DNA of 64,000 nucleotides, taken from contig JAFLEI010000027.1 in assembly GCA_017301975.1 (NCBI GenBank), positions 18,635-82,634 on the forward strand, in the 5' to 3' direction. Below the pieces are notes generated by a model. The model saw only the letters and a program-made list of their open reading frames with translations. It did no database searches and was not told where the DNA came from. Position numbers and translations under genes: made by a program. Positions within the stretch are counted from its first letter, which is position 1, and every line of letters starts with the position of its first letter. The DNA comes from Verrucomicrobiota bacterium (GTDB lineage Bacteria; Verrucomicrobiota; Verrucomicrobiia; Verrucomicrobiales; Verrucomicrobiaceae). This document shows positions 42,136 through 51,319 of this stretch, piece after piece.

Positions 42136-44382
42136 TCAGAGAGTTTGGGCGATTTTTTCGAGCTCGTAGCACTCGATGACGTCGTTTTCTTCGTAGTCGC
42201 TGAAGCCGGAGAGCTTGATGCCGCACTCCATGCCGTTGCGCACTTCGTTGACTTCGTCCTGGAAGCGGCGCAGCGTTTCAAAGCCGCCGTCATACACGGC
42301 CTGGCCGTCACGCAGCACGCGGGCGCGCTGCTTGCGGTTCATGACACCATCGGTGACGACAGAGCCGCCGACGTAGCCCTTGTTGACCTTGAAGACCTGC
42401 TTCACGCGGGCATGGCCGATGACCTTCTCGCGGGTGATCGGATCGAGCAATCCGGCCATGGCTTCCTTCACCTGATCGATGAGTTCGTAGATGATGGAGT
42501 AGAGCTTGATCTGCACCGTCTCGCGCTTGGAAACGGTGAGGGCCTTGTTCTCCACCTTGACGTTGAAGCCGATGATGATGGCGTCCGAGGCGCTGGCCAG
42601 CAGGACGTCGGACTCGTTGATGGCGCCGACTTCCTTGTGCAGGATGTCGAGGTTGCACTTGTCGCTCTTGATGTCGGTGAGGCACTTGGCCACGGCTTCC
42701 ACGGAGCCCTGCACGTCGCACTTGAGGACAATTTTGAGGGCCTTCTTGTTGCTGTCCTCGATGCTGGCAAAGAGGTGCTCCAAGGTGGAGCGGCGCGGCA
42801 CGTTGAGCTTCTTCTGGCGGATCTCCTCCAGGCGCTCTTCGCTGAGCTTCTTCACGTCGCGCTCGCTGTTCATGACGACGACTTCGTCTCCCACATGCGG
42901 CATGTCGCTGAAGCCGATGACTTCGCAGGGCATGCCGGGAAGGACTTCCTTGATGGATTCGCCGCGGTCGTTGATGATGGCCTTCACTTTGCCCCAGAGC
43001 GGGCCGCAGATGAAGGGCTGACCGACTTTGAGAGTGCCCTGGCCGATGATGACCGTGGCCACGGGGCCTTTGCCGGCCACCATGGAGGATTCGATGACGG
43101 TGGCACGCGGGGCGGCCTTGGGGTCCGCCTTGAGCTCCAGCACTTCAGCCTGGAGGGACATGGTTTCGAGCAGGTTGTCGAGTCCGAGCCCGCTCTTGGC
43201 GGAGACTTCCATGACTTCGATCTCACCACCCCAGTCCACCGGCGCGAGTCCGATGTCTTGCAGCTGGCTTTTCACGCGCAGCACGTTGGCGGTCGGCAGA
43301 TCGCACTTGTTCAGCGCCACCATGAGCTGCACTCCGGCAGCCTTGGCATGGCTGAGCGCTTCCTTGGTCTGCGGCATGATGCCGTCATCTGCAGCGATGA
43401 CGAGGACGACGATGTCCGTGACCTTGGCCCCACGCGCACGCATGGCCGAGAAGGCGGCATGGCCGGGGGTGTCGATGAAGGTGATCGGCTTGCCGTTGTG
43501 CCAGATGCAGTAGGCGCCGATGTGCTGCGTGATGCCGCCTGCTTCACCGGCGGTGACCTGCGTCTTGCGCAGAGCATCCAGGAGGGAGGTCTTGCCATGG
43601 TCAACGTGCCCCATGAAGGTGATGATCGGGGCGCGGAGTTCCAGTTTTTCCTCCTCCACCTCTTCAACCACCTGGGCCACAGGCTCGACGATGACTTCTT
43701 CCACCTTGTGGACGCCGCCGCCTTTTTCGCGCTTGTCGCGCTCCAGCTTGAAGCCGTGCTTCTCACAGATTTTCTCGGCGATCTCGATGTCGATGGCCTT
43801 GTCCGCGCTGGCGAAAACCTTGAACGCGATGAGCTCGGAAATGATCTTGAAGGGCTTGAGGCCCATCTTGTCCGCCAGATCCTTCACCACGATCGGGGGC
43901 TTCAGGTGGATGATTTTTTCACCGCTTTCGCTGACCTCAAACTCCGGCGCCACCACCTCGGCAGGAGGCGCGTGCACGATGGGGACGATCGGCTTCGGCG
44001 GCGTGGGGTCATTCAGCAGGGAGATGGGTGGCAGCGCATTGTGCTGGGCGTTTTCATCCACCGGGCGGCGGCGCACCTTCGGCTTGTCATCATCCTCAAA
44101 GAGGTTCAGCGCGGCGGCTTTGCGCTCGTCCAGCGTGGGCTTGGCGGGTGCGGCAGGCTGGGGTTCCGGCTCTGGCGCGACGACTTTTTTGGCTCCCAAG
44201 GGCGGCAATGCATTGCCCCCTCTGACCTGCCCTCTGCTCCGGGGCTTCTTTTCCTCAATCAACGAGAGCACCTTCCCTTTGGCTTCTTTTTTGGGCGGGG
44301 CGCTTTCGGCAGGCACAGCCGCCTCAACGACTTCGTCGGTGGGGGACTTGCTCTTTTTGGCTGAGGAGGGTTTGCTGGACAT
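42136..44382 (-). CDS. infB: Translation initiation factor IF-2
   Basis: Initiator-tRNA-delivering GTPase. The 748-residue protein has a Lys/Ala/Pro/Glu-rich N-terminal extension of about 180 residues, the IF2_N-like segment (VKDLADKMGLKPFKIISELI), and the G domain: FMGHVDHGKTSLLDALRK, GGITQHIGAY, DTPGHAAF, NKCDLP. The C-terminal IF-2 domains end with SDYEENDVIECYELEKIAQTL. It is 89 nt downstream of nusA. Confidence 0.97.
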   Translation of the reverse strand: MSSKPSSAKKSKSPTDEVVEAAVPAESAPPKKEAKGKVLSLIEEKKPRSRGQVRGGNALPPLGAKKVVAPEPEPQPAAPAKPTLDERKAAALNLFEDDDKPKVRRRPVDENAQHNALPPISLLNDPTPPKPIVPIVHAPPAEVVAPEFEVSESGEKIIHLKPPIVVKDLADKMGLKPFKIISELIAFKVFASADKAIDIEIAEKICEKHGFKLERDKREKGGGVHKVEEVIVEPVAQVVEEVEEEKLELRAPIITFMGHVDHGKTSLLDALRKTQVTAGEAGGITQHIGAYCIWHNGKPITFIDTPGHAAFSAMRARGAKVTDIVVLVIAADDGIMPQTKEALSHAKAAGVQLMVALNKCDLPTANVLRVKSQLQDIGLAPVDWGGEIEVMEVSAKSGLGLDNLLETMSLQAEVLELKADPKAAPRATVIESSMVAGKGPVATVIIGQGTLKVGQPFICGPLWGKVKAIINDRGESIKEVLPGMPCEVIGFSDMPHVGDEVVVMNSERDVKKLSEERLEEIRQKKLNVPRRSTLEHLFASIEDSNKKALKIVLKCDVQGSVEAVAKCLTDIKSDKCNLDILHKEVGAINESDVLLASASDAIIIGFNVKVENKALTVSKRETVQIKLYSIIYELIDQVKEAMAGLLDPITREKVIGHARVKQVFKVNKGYVGGSVVTDGVMNRKQRARVLRDGQAVYDGGFETLRRFQDEVNEVRNGMECGIKLSGFSDYEENDVIECYELEKIAQTL

Positions 44383-44471
44383 GAGAGAATGAGATCGGGC
44401 GAGCGGCGTGGGAGGCTGGCTGGTCGTAAGTTGGGGGTTGGTTTGAAGTCGTTGTCATGGCGGCACAGGGG

Positions 44472-45737
44472 CTACTCCTTGGAAGGAGATGAAGCATGTG
44501 CTGCGGCTTTGTCGAAAATCTGCTGGGCCAGGTCATGGTCGCCATCCAGCACCTCGGCGATGTCAGCGACATCGACCCCGGTGGCCAGAGTTTTAAGATC
44601 ACCCATGCCGCCCTGTGTGAGCTGGCGGGCCACGCTCTCGGTGATGCCAAGGGCGTCCACGAGATGATGCACCGCGCTGCCCATTTGTCCTTCAAAGACT
44701 TCGGCGGCGTGTTCATCCTTCTCGATGACGAGATCCATGCCCACGAGGCGGGAGGTGAGGCGGGCGTTCTGGCCGCGGCGGCCGATGGCCTTGGAAAGGT
44801 CTTCGTCGCTCACGGTCAGGCGGGCTTCCTTCTTGTCCGTGTTCACGGAGATGGAGATCACCTTGATCGGCTTGAGCGCTTCACGCACGAACTCAGCCGG
44901 ATCAGACTTCCAGCGGATGATGTCCACCTTCTCGTTGTTGAGCTCACGGACGATGTTTTTCACGCGTGCCCCGCGCAGGCCCACGCAGGCGCCCACGGGG
45001 TCCACCTTCTCATCGGCGCTGTGCACGGCCACCTTGGTGCGGTAGCCGGCCTCACGGGCGATGCTGGCGATCTCCACGGTGCGGTCGCCGATTTCGCTGA
45101 CTTCAAATTCAAAAAGGCGGCGCACGAAATTCGGGTGCGCACGGGAGAGGATGATTTCAGGGCCACGGCCGCTGTCCTTTTCCACGGCTTTCACGTAGAA
45201 GCGCATGCGGTCTCCGGGAGTGTAGTCCTCGGTGGACACACGCTCCTTGGAGGTCATCACCCCTTCAAACTTGCCGAGATCCACGATCACATCGGACTTC
45301 TCAAAGCGGCGCACCACGCCGCTGACGACGTCACCGGTGCGGTCCTTGAACTCTTCGTAGAGATTTTCCTTCTCCGCCATGCGCAGGCGCTGCAGCATCG
45401 TCTGCTTGGCAGTCTGCGCGGCGATGCGGCCCATGTTGTTAGGAGTGACTTCGACCTCGATCTCATCCCCCAGCTCGGCGTTCTTCTTGAAGCGCTTGGC
45501 TGTGGCAAGCGGGAGCTCTTCCCAGCGATTGGCCACGGTCTCCACGGCGATCAGCTTGGCAAAGGCCTTGATCGTTCCCTTGTCGGGATCAATGTCGATG
45601 CGGAGTTCGCGTGCGGGACCGATGCTTTTTTTGGAGGCGGCGAGCAATGCCTGTGACAGGGCCTCGACCATTTTCGTTCGGTCGATACCTTTCTCTTTCT
45701 CGTAGTAGTCGAAGAGGGCTTTGAGTTCGCTGATCAT
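44472..45737 (-). CDS. nusA: Transcription termination/antitermination factor NusA
   Basis: RNA polymerase-binding elongation factor. The 421-residue protein has the N-terminal domain (LKALFDYYEKEKGIDRTKMV), an S1 domain (GDVVSGVVRRFEKSDVIVDL), and two KH domains (VGACVGLRGARVKNIVRELN; SKAIGRRGQNARLTSRLVG). A short helix-hairpin C-terminus (TQGGMGDLKTLATGVD) replaces the acidic repeats of E. coli NusA. rimP, normally directly upstream, is absent: upstream is a divergent sulfatase. Confidence 0.96.
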   Translation of the reverse strand: MISELKALFDYYEKEKGIDRTKMVEALSQALLAASKKSIGPARELRIDIDPDKGTIKAFAKLIAVETVANRWEELPLATAKRFKKNAELGDEIEVEVTPNNMGRIAAQTAKQTMLQRLRMAEKENLYEEFKDRTGDVVSGVVRRFEKSDVIVDLGKFEGVMTSKERVSTEDYTPGDRMRFYVKAVEKDSGRGPEIILSRAHPNFVRRLFEFEVSEIGDRTVEIASIAREAGYRTKVAVHSADEKVDPVGACVGLRGARVKNIVRELNNEKVDIIRWKSDPAEFVREALKPIKVISISVNTDKKEARLTVSDEDLSKAIGRRGQNARLTSRLVGMDLVIEKDEHAAEVFEGQMGSAVHHLVDALGITESVARQLTQGGMGDLKTLATGVDVADIAEVLDGDHDLAQQIFDKAAAHASSPSKE

Positions 45738-45967
45738 AGGAAGTTCGTGTTTTCACCAGACAAAAAAGAGCGGGGAGGGCCCCACTCTCGCCGTGAAAAC
45801 GCTAATTCTGTCCGGGAAGGACGCGGATCATAAAGGCATGCAAGGAATCAGCAAGCAGAAAAATTGTGTGGAATTCCGCAGTTTTCTCAAGCGTTTTCAT
45901 CATCGCACTTTCGTGCACTCTCTTTCATCTTTGTTCTCTCGCTTTCACTTTAGCCCTCTTCCTAACC

Positions 45968-47395
45968 ATGCGCCCCCTCCTGTCTGCTTTCCTAGCCCTC
46001 ATTCTCGCCCCTTTGGCTGCATCTTCGGCCCCTTCCCCACCCAACATCGTCATTATTTTCATGGATGACATGGGTTATGCCGATGTGAGCTGCTTCGGGG
46101 CGCAGGGCTACCAGACACCCCACATCGACCAACTCGCCGCCGAGGGCCGCAAGTTCACCAATTTCCACGTCGCCCAGCCCGTGTGCAGCGCCTCCCGCAC
46201 CGCCCTGCTCACCGGCTGCTACCCGAACCGCGTGGGCATCCACGGTGCCCTGGGGCCTGGCGCCAAGCATGGCATCAGCGCCAATGAAACCACCCTGGCC
46301 GAACTGGTGAAACAAAAAGGCTACGCCACCGCTGCCGTGGGCAAATGGCACCTCGGCTCCCTGCCCCAGTTCCTCCCCACCAAGCACGGCTTTGATCAGT
46401 ATTACGGCATCCCCTATTCCAACGACATGTGGCCCTTCCACCCGCAGGCCAAAAAAGGCGCCTACCCCGATCTGCCCATGTATGAAGACGACCACGTCGT
46501 GGATGCCAACGTCACGCCCGAAGACCAGACCCACCTCACCACCGACTACACCACCCGTGGCGTCCAGTTCATCGAAAAAAACAAGGACAAGCCCTTCTTC
46601 CTCTACCTCGCCCACAGCATGGTGCACGTGCCTTTGTTTGTGAGTGAGAAATACAAGGGCAAATCCGGCAAGGGTCTCTTTGCCGACGTCATGCTGGAGG
46701 TGGACTGGTCCGTGGGCCAGATCACGGACGCCCTGAAGAAAAACGGCCTCGAAGACAACACCTGGGTCATTTTCACCTCCGACAACGGCCCCTGGCTCAG
46801 CTACGGCGACAACGCCGGCAGCGCAGGCCCTCTGCGCGAGGGCAAAGGCACCTGCTGGGAAGGCGGCACCCGCGTGACGGGCATCATGAAATGGCCCGGC
46901 AAAATCCCCTCCGGCACCACCACGGACACCATGATGATGACCATCGATCTCCTGCCCACCATCGCCCACGTCATTGATGCCAAGCTGCCTGAGCACAAGA
47001 TCGACGGCCTCAACTGCTGGCCCATCGTCGCCGGAGAGCCCGAAGCGAAGAATCCGCACGACTTCTACGCCTTCTACTACGAGCAAAATCAGCTCCAGGC
47101 CATCTCCAGCGGAGACGGCCGCTGGAAGCTCCAGCTCCCCCACAGCTACCGCAGCCTGCCCCCGGACCAGCCCAAGGCCACCGGCGGCAAACCGGTGAAC
47201 TACAAGCAGGTGAAAATCACCGAACCCGAGCTCTACGATCTCTACGGCGACCTCAGCGAATCGAAAAACCTCGCCGCACAAAATCCCGCCGAAGTGGCCC
47301 GCCTGCAAAAGCATGCCGAAACCATCCGCGCCGAACTCGGAGACAGCCTCATGAAAATGCCAAAAGGCAGCGGCACGCGTGAAGCGGGGAAGTGA
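45968..47395 (+). CDS. Exported arylsulfatase (N-acetylgalactosamine-6-sulfatase-like)
   Basis: A 475-residue periplasmic sulfatase (signal MRPLLSAFLALILAPLAASS). The formylglycine site is Cys73 in PVCSASRTALLTGCYP, a C-x-A-x-R sulfatase signature. Metal-site motifs are FMDDMGYADV and FTSDNGPW, and GKWHLG carries catalytic residues. It would remove sulfate esters from polysaccharides. Its activation needs a formylglycine-generating enzyme, which is not in this window. The frame is open upstream to 45866, but ATG at 45968 begins a standard signal peptide. The 230-bp divergent gap to nusA carries no clear promoter. Confidence 0.93.
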   Translation: MRPLLSAFLALILAPLAASSAPSPPNIVIIFMDDMGYADVSCFGAQGYQTPHIDQLAAEGRKFTNFHVAQPVCSASRTALLTGCYPNRVGIHGALGPGAKHGISANETTLAELVKQKGYATAAVGKWHLGSLPQFLPTKHGFDQYYGIPYSNDMWPFHPQAKKGAYPDLPMYEDDHVVDANVTPEDQTHLTTDYTTRGVQFIEKNKDKPFFLYLAHSMVHVPLFVSEKYKGKSGKGLFADVMLEVDWSVGQITDALKKNGLEDNTWVIFTSDNGPWLSYGDNAGSAGPLREGKGTCWEGGTRVTGIMKWPGKIPSGTTTDTMMMTIDLLPTIAHVIDAKLPEHKIDGLNCWPIVAGEPEAKNPHDFYAFYYEQNQLQAISSGDGRWKLQLPHSYRSLPPDQPKATGGKPVNYKQVKITEPELYDLYGDLSESKNLAAQNPAEVARLQKHAETIRAELGDSLMKMPKGSGTREAGK

Positions 47396-47460
47396 TACTA
47401 CACGCAGTTGAAAACGAGTCCCGAGGGGTCCCCCCTTCGCGAAGAAGATGGATGTATGGC

Positions 47461-47608
47461 GACGTAGGACGGTCGTGGCGAAGCCCGCCCGTCCATCAGC
47501 GTATGGCTGACTCCATGGCGTACGAACGTCCTCGCAGTCGGGCGGTTTGGCGGAGGTCGTGACAGAGCTTGGGAATGCATCATTCGCCAAACACGACCGA
47601 CCTACGGC
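47461..47608 (-). repeat. Dispersed TIR element, copy C (complete)
   Basis: Best-preserved complete copy: starts GACGTAGGACGGTCGTGGCG and ends CGCCAAACACGACCGACCTACG. These ends are imperfect inverted repeats. The inner blocks GCCCGCCCGTCCATCAGCG and CGTCCTCGCAGTCGGGCGG also face each other. It lies 65 nt after the sulfatase stop. Confidence 0.85.
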
Positions 47609-48057
47609 CAGAGCGTCGGCCTTGGATCTGTATAAGAACAGGCCTCCGCTTCACCCGTCACACGGACCTGTTTTTAATTGCTCGGCGGTATGATCACGCG
47701 ATTCAATTCAATCAAGGCGCGCCAAAATCCACGATTAGAGAGGTTTGCGAAACTGATTCAGCCCCCCCCGCCGCGCTGCTCCAGAACTGGTAGGGATGCG
47801 TTGTGCGCGTCCCACTTTTCGGGTCTGCGGCAACCGCAGGCGCCCAAAAAGGTGCGCCGTCCTTGCCGCCTTCAACACCGCGATGGCCGTGATCTCTCGT
47901 CCTGGAACCAGCCCGTTTTCACTAATCTCCGGACGCAGGCACAACCAAAGCGCCAGCGGCCAAAAACGACCGGGCGTGCTGCTAAATGAAGCAGTTTTCA
48001 TGCCTAGTTCTCAAAAAAGGTTGCCACCCCCGGCAGTGTGACTAGCATCGCGCTGGC
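47609..48057. other. Non-coding stretch with local hairpins
   Basis: Roughly 450 nt without a supported gene. CTGCGG-CAA-CCGCAG (47826-47840) is a perfect 6-bp hairpin inside a GGG/CCC stem, and GGCGC/GCGCC (47841-47859 region) follows. The composition is less G+C-rich at 47630-47760 than its surroundings. Short frames present do not look coding. Confidence 0.4.
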
Positions 48058-48093
48058 TCCAACCAAGCCACCCAACCAGCCACCCAACCAACC
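48058..48093 (+). repeat. Short tandem repeat just before amtB
   Basis: Units of about 12 bp, CCAACCAAGCCAC, CCAACCAGCCAC, CCAACCAACC, run directly up to the ATG at 48094. There is no Shine-Dalgarno sequence in this C/A-rich stretch. Confidence 0.6.
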
Positions 48094-49425
48094 ATGACCC
48101 ACCCCATGCTGAAAAGCACCGGGAGCGGAGCCTTGCGGAGCTTTTCCGTGATGGCCGCGCTCGCCCTCGTCACCACCTCCGCTCACGCAGCCGATGGCGC
48201 GACCACGATCAACAGCGGGGACACCGCCTGGCTGCTGGTCTCGACCGCGCTCGTGCTGTTCATGATGCTGCCCGGGCTCGCCTTGTTTTATGCCGGACTC
48301 GTGCGCTCCAAAAACGTCCTTTCCATCCTCATGCAGTGCTTTGCACTCACCGCCGTGCTCAGCCTCGTCTGGCTGGTCTGCGGCTACTCGCTCTGCTTTG
48401 CCGATGGCGGCTCCGTGATCGGCGGCTTCAGCAAGGCCTTCCTCAGCGGCGTCACCCCCGGCTCGGTCCGCAGCGACTGCCCCACCATTCCCGAACTGCT
48501 GCACTTCGCCTACCAGATGATGTTTTTCCTCATCACCCCCGGCCTGTTCATCGGTGCCTTCGCCGAGCGCATGAAGTTCAAGGCCATCCTCGCCTTCAGC
48601 ATCGCCTGGAGCCTCGTCGTCTATGCCCCCTGCTGCTACGGAGTCTGGCACAAGGCCGGCGCCTTTTTCGGTCTCACCGGCGTGATCGATCTAGCGGGCG
48701 GCATCGTCGTCCACATCACCGCCGGCATGGCCGCATTGGTCGCCTGCATCATGGTCGGGCCGCGCAAAGAGTTTCCCAGCGCGCAGCTCATGCCGCACAA
48801 TCTGCCGCTCACCATCGTCGGCGCCGGCATGCTCTGGGTCGGCTGGATCGGTTTCAATGCGGGCAGCCAGCTCGCCGCCAACGGCGCTGCAGCCATGACC
48901 CTCATCGTCACCCATCTCTCCGCCTGCGCCGCCTGCGTGGTGTGGATGCTCATTGAGTGGATTCGCAATGGCAAACCCAGCGCCCTGGGCATCGCCACCG
49001 GAGCCATCGCCGGTCTCGCCGCCATCACGCCCGCCGCAGGCAAGGTCGGCCCCATCGGAGCCATCTGCATCGGCAGCATCTCCGCCTGGGTCTGCTGGCT
49101 CGCCTGCGCCAAACTGAAACACAAGTTCCGTTACGACGACTCGCTGGACGTCTTCGGCGTCCATGGCGTCGGCGGGTTCCTCGGCACTCTGCTCGTCGCC
49201 GTCTTCGGCTCCACCTCCTTCGCCGGAGGCCTCGGCGACTTCAGCATCGGCCAGCAATTCGTCACGCAGGCCCTCGCATCCCTTTACACCATCCTCCTCT
49301 CCGGCATCGCCAGCTTCGTCATCCTCAAAGTCATCGATCTCACCATCGGCCTGCGCGTCACCGCGGAAGATGAAAATCAAGGCCTTGACCTCGCCGAGCA
49401 CGGAGAGGCTGCTTACAACGACTGA
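48094..49425 (+). CDS. amt: Ammonium transporter
   Basis: Amt/MEP/Rh channel for ammonium uptake. The 443-residue protein has a signal-like start (LRSFSVMAALALVTTSAHAA) and eleven predicted helices. Family motifs: NSGDTAWLLVSTALVLFMML, LPGLALFYAGLVRSKNVLS, the GSGAVVH-equivalent DLAGGIVVHITAGMAALVAC, and LDVFGVHGVGGFLGTLLVAV. No glnK/PII gene is adjacent. A strong terminator follows at 49445. Confidence 0.95.
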   Translation: MTHPMLKSTGSGALRSFSVMAALALVTTSAHAADGATTINSGDTAWLLVSTALVLFMMLPGLALFYAGLVRSKNVLSILMQCFALTAVLSLVWLVCGYSLCFADGGSVIGGFSKAFLSGVTPGSVRSDCPTIPELLHFAYQMMFFLITPGLFIGAFAERMKFKAILAFSIAWSLVVYAPCCYGVWHKAGAFFGLTGVIDLAGGIVVHITAGMAALVACIMVGPRKEFPSAQLMPHNLPLTIVGAGMLWVGWIGFNAGSQLAANGAAAMTLIVTHLSACAACVVWMLIEWIRNGKPSALGIATGAIAGLAAITPAAGKVGPIGAICIGSISAWVCWLACAKLKHKFRYDDSLDVFGVHGVGGFLGTLLVAVFGSTSFAGGLGDFSIGQQFVTQALASLYTILLSGIASFVILKVIDLTIGLRVTAEDENQGLDLAEHGEAAYND

Positions 49426-49444
49426 AGCAGCTTTATCAATGACA

Positions 49445-49486
49445 GATGGCGAAGAGGGTTCGAAGGCTCTCTTCGCCATCATTTTT
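49445..49486 (+). terminator. Rho-independent terminator of amt
   Basis: GATGGCGAAGAG and CTCTTCGCCATC form a perfect 12-bp stem with a 12-nt loop, followed by ATTTTT (49481-49486), 20 nt after the amt stop. Confidence 0.93.
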
Positions 49487-49579
49487 GCGAATGCCTGATT
49501 GCGAATTGTCATTCAGGCGCGCATAGGCTTAAATTTAACTTCTTAACCCCAACCACGCCACTCCCTCTCCCTCCCAGTC

Positions 49580-50545
49580 ATGATTGATGTTCAGGAACTC
49601 ACCAAGCAGTATGCCGGACGCACTGCGGTGAACAACATCTCCTTCCATGTGGAACCGGGGGAGATCGTGGGCTTTCTGGGCCCGAACGGGGCTGGAAAAT
49701 CCACCACCATGCGCATCCTCAGCGGCTACATGCCGGCCACCTCCGGGCGGGTGATGGTGGCAGGGTTTGACGTCTTCCATCATTCGATCCAGGTGCGCCA
49801 GGCCGTGGGCTACATGCCGGAAAACGCCCCGCTCTACACCGACATGCGGGTCAAAGAGTACCTGAAATTCCGCGCGGAGCTGAAAGGCCTCTCCGGCACG
49901 ACCATGCGCCGCCGCATCGGCGAGGTGATGGAGCTCACCGGCGTCACCGACATGCGCAAGCGCCTCATCGGCAATCTCTCCAAAGGCTACCGCCAGCGCG
50001 TGGCCCTGGCGGATGCGCTGGTGCACAAGCCCAAGCTGCTCATCCTCGACGAGCCCACCAACGGCCTCGACCCCGTGCAGATCCGCCATGTGCGCGATCT
50101 GCTGCGCAACCTGAAGGCCAAGCACACCGTGCTGCTCTCCACGCACATCCTGCATGAAGTCGAGCAGACCTGTGATCGCGTGATCATGATCAATGAGGGG
50201 CGCATCCGCGCCAATGACACGCCTGCCAACCTCACACGCCAGCTCCGCTCCACCACGCTGCTGCATTTGGAAATCGAAGGCCCCGGCAATCTCGCGGAAA
50301 AATTCTCCGCCATCAATGCCGTGCGCAAGGCCACGGAGGAAGATGTGCTCGTTCATCCCTGGCGGCGCTTCACCCTGCGGGTGGAACCCGACCACGACGT
50401 GCGCGATCAAGTGATGGAGCTCGCCCTGAAGGAAAAATGGCGCATCCGCGAGATCCACCGCCAGCTCCCCACCCTGGAGGATGTCTTTGTCGAACTTTCC
50501 ATGAACGCGGGCACCCCCACCGATATTCCCACCCACGTCCTATGA
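49580..50545 (+). CDS. ABC-2 transporter ATPase (GldA-like)
   Basis: A 321-residue ATPase. Walker A is GPNGAGKSTT, the signature is LSKGYRQRVALADALVHKPK, Walker B is LLILDEPTNGLD, and STHILHEVEQ holds the H-loop His. The C-terminal extension (SAINAVRKATEEDVLVHPWR) is of the gliding-motility/NosY-like ABC-2 type. It overlaps the permease gene by ATGA. With the next three genes it forms the GldA-GldF-GldG-DUF4340 cluster, widespread in bacteria that do not glide; what it moves is unknown. Confidence 0.92.
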   Translation: MIDVQELTKQYAGRTAVNNISFHVEPGEIVGFLGPNGAGKSTTMRILSGYMPATSGRVMVAGFDVFHHSIQVRQAVGYMPENAPLYTDMRVKEYLKFRAELKGLSGTTMRRRIGEVMELTGVTDMRKRLIGNLSKGYRQRVALADALVHKPKLLILDEPTNGLDPVQIRHVRDLLRNLKAKHTVLLSTHILHEVEQTCDRVIMINEGRIRANDTPANLTRQLRSTTLLHLEIEGPGNLAEKFSAINAVRKATEEDVLVHPWRRFTLRVEPDHDVRDQVMELALKEKWRIREIHRQLPTLEDVFVELSMNAGTPTDIPTHVL

Positions 50546-51300
50546 GGATTTTCTGGATTCTGCTCAAAAAAGAACTGCACTCCTTCTTCGTCTCGCCCGT
50601 GGCCTACGTGGTGCTGGCGCTGGTCATGGTGCTCAATGGCTTCGCCTTCCGCGCCGCGCTCTCCGTGCTGGAAAACGCCCCCAGCGAAGGCTCCATCGTG
50701 AGCTGGACCTTCCACGCCATGTGGTTCTGGCTGTCCTACTTCTTCATCTTCCCGCTGCTGACCATGCGCCTCTTTGCCGAGGAGAAAAAAATGGGCACGC
50801 TGGAAACCTTGTTCACCGCCCCGGTGCGTGCCTGGCAGGTCGTCGGTTCCAAATACCTGGCCTCGGTCATCGTGTACTGCGTGCTGTGGCTGCCCAGCCT
50901 GATCAATTTCAAGTTTGCCCACTGGATCAGCGCCGGTCAGGTGGAGCTGCCTTCGGGTGCCATGCGTGGCGCATATCTCATCCTGGTGGTGATGGGCATG
51001 TTCAATCTGGCCGTCGGCTGCTTCGCCTCGTCTCTCACGTCCAATCAGATCGTCGCCGCCATCATCTCCTTCACCGTGAGCCTGATGCACTTCCTGCTGG
51101 GCATCTTCATCATGGTCGTCGGCCGCAAGATTTCCGACACCATCGTGGACGTCGTCAATTACTTCGCCGCCACGGAGCACATCCGCATCTTCACCGCCGG
51201 CCTCATCGACAGCCGGCCCATCATTTACTACCTCAGCATGTCGCTGCTCTTCCTCTCCTTCACCCACCACGTGGTCGAGTTCCGCCGCTGGCGCCCGTGA
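50542..51300 (+). CDS. ABC-2 transporter permease (GldF-like)
   Basis: A 252-residue permease with six membrane helices, starting MRIFWILLKKELHSFFVSPV. RLFAEEKKMGTLETLFTAPV is the typical ABC-2 EKKxGTxETL coupling motif. The open frame upstream to 50437 lies inside the ATPase gene; the ATG at 50542 forms a 4-nt overlap with its stop. It is followed by the GldG-like gene after 19 nt. Confidence 0.9.
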   Translation: MRIFWILLKKELHSFFVSPVAYVVLALVMVLNGFAFRAALSVLENAPSEGSIVSWTFHAMWFWLSYFFIFPLLTMRLFAEEKKMGTLETLFTAPVRAWQVVGSKYLASVIVYCVLWLPSLINFKFAHWISAGQVELPSGAMRGAYLILVVMGMFNLAVGCFASSLTSNQIVAAIISFTVSLMHFLLGIFIMVVGRKISDTIVDVVNYFAATEHIRIFTAGLIDSRPIIYYLSMSLLFLSFTHHVVEFRRWRP

Positions 51301-51319
51301 GCCGTTTGATCCCACCCCC

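Noticed and set aside
42145..44364. 739-codon open frame antisense to infB
   Set aside because: Shadow of IF-2; no family motifs and Asp/His/Val-rich composition typical of antisense frames.
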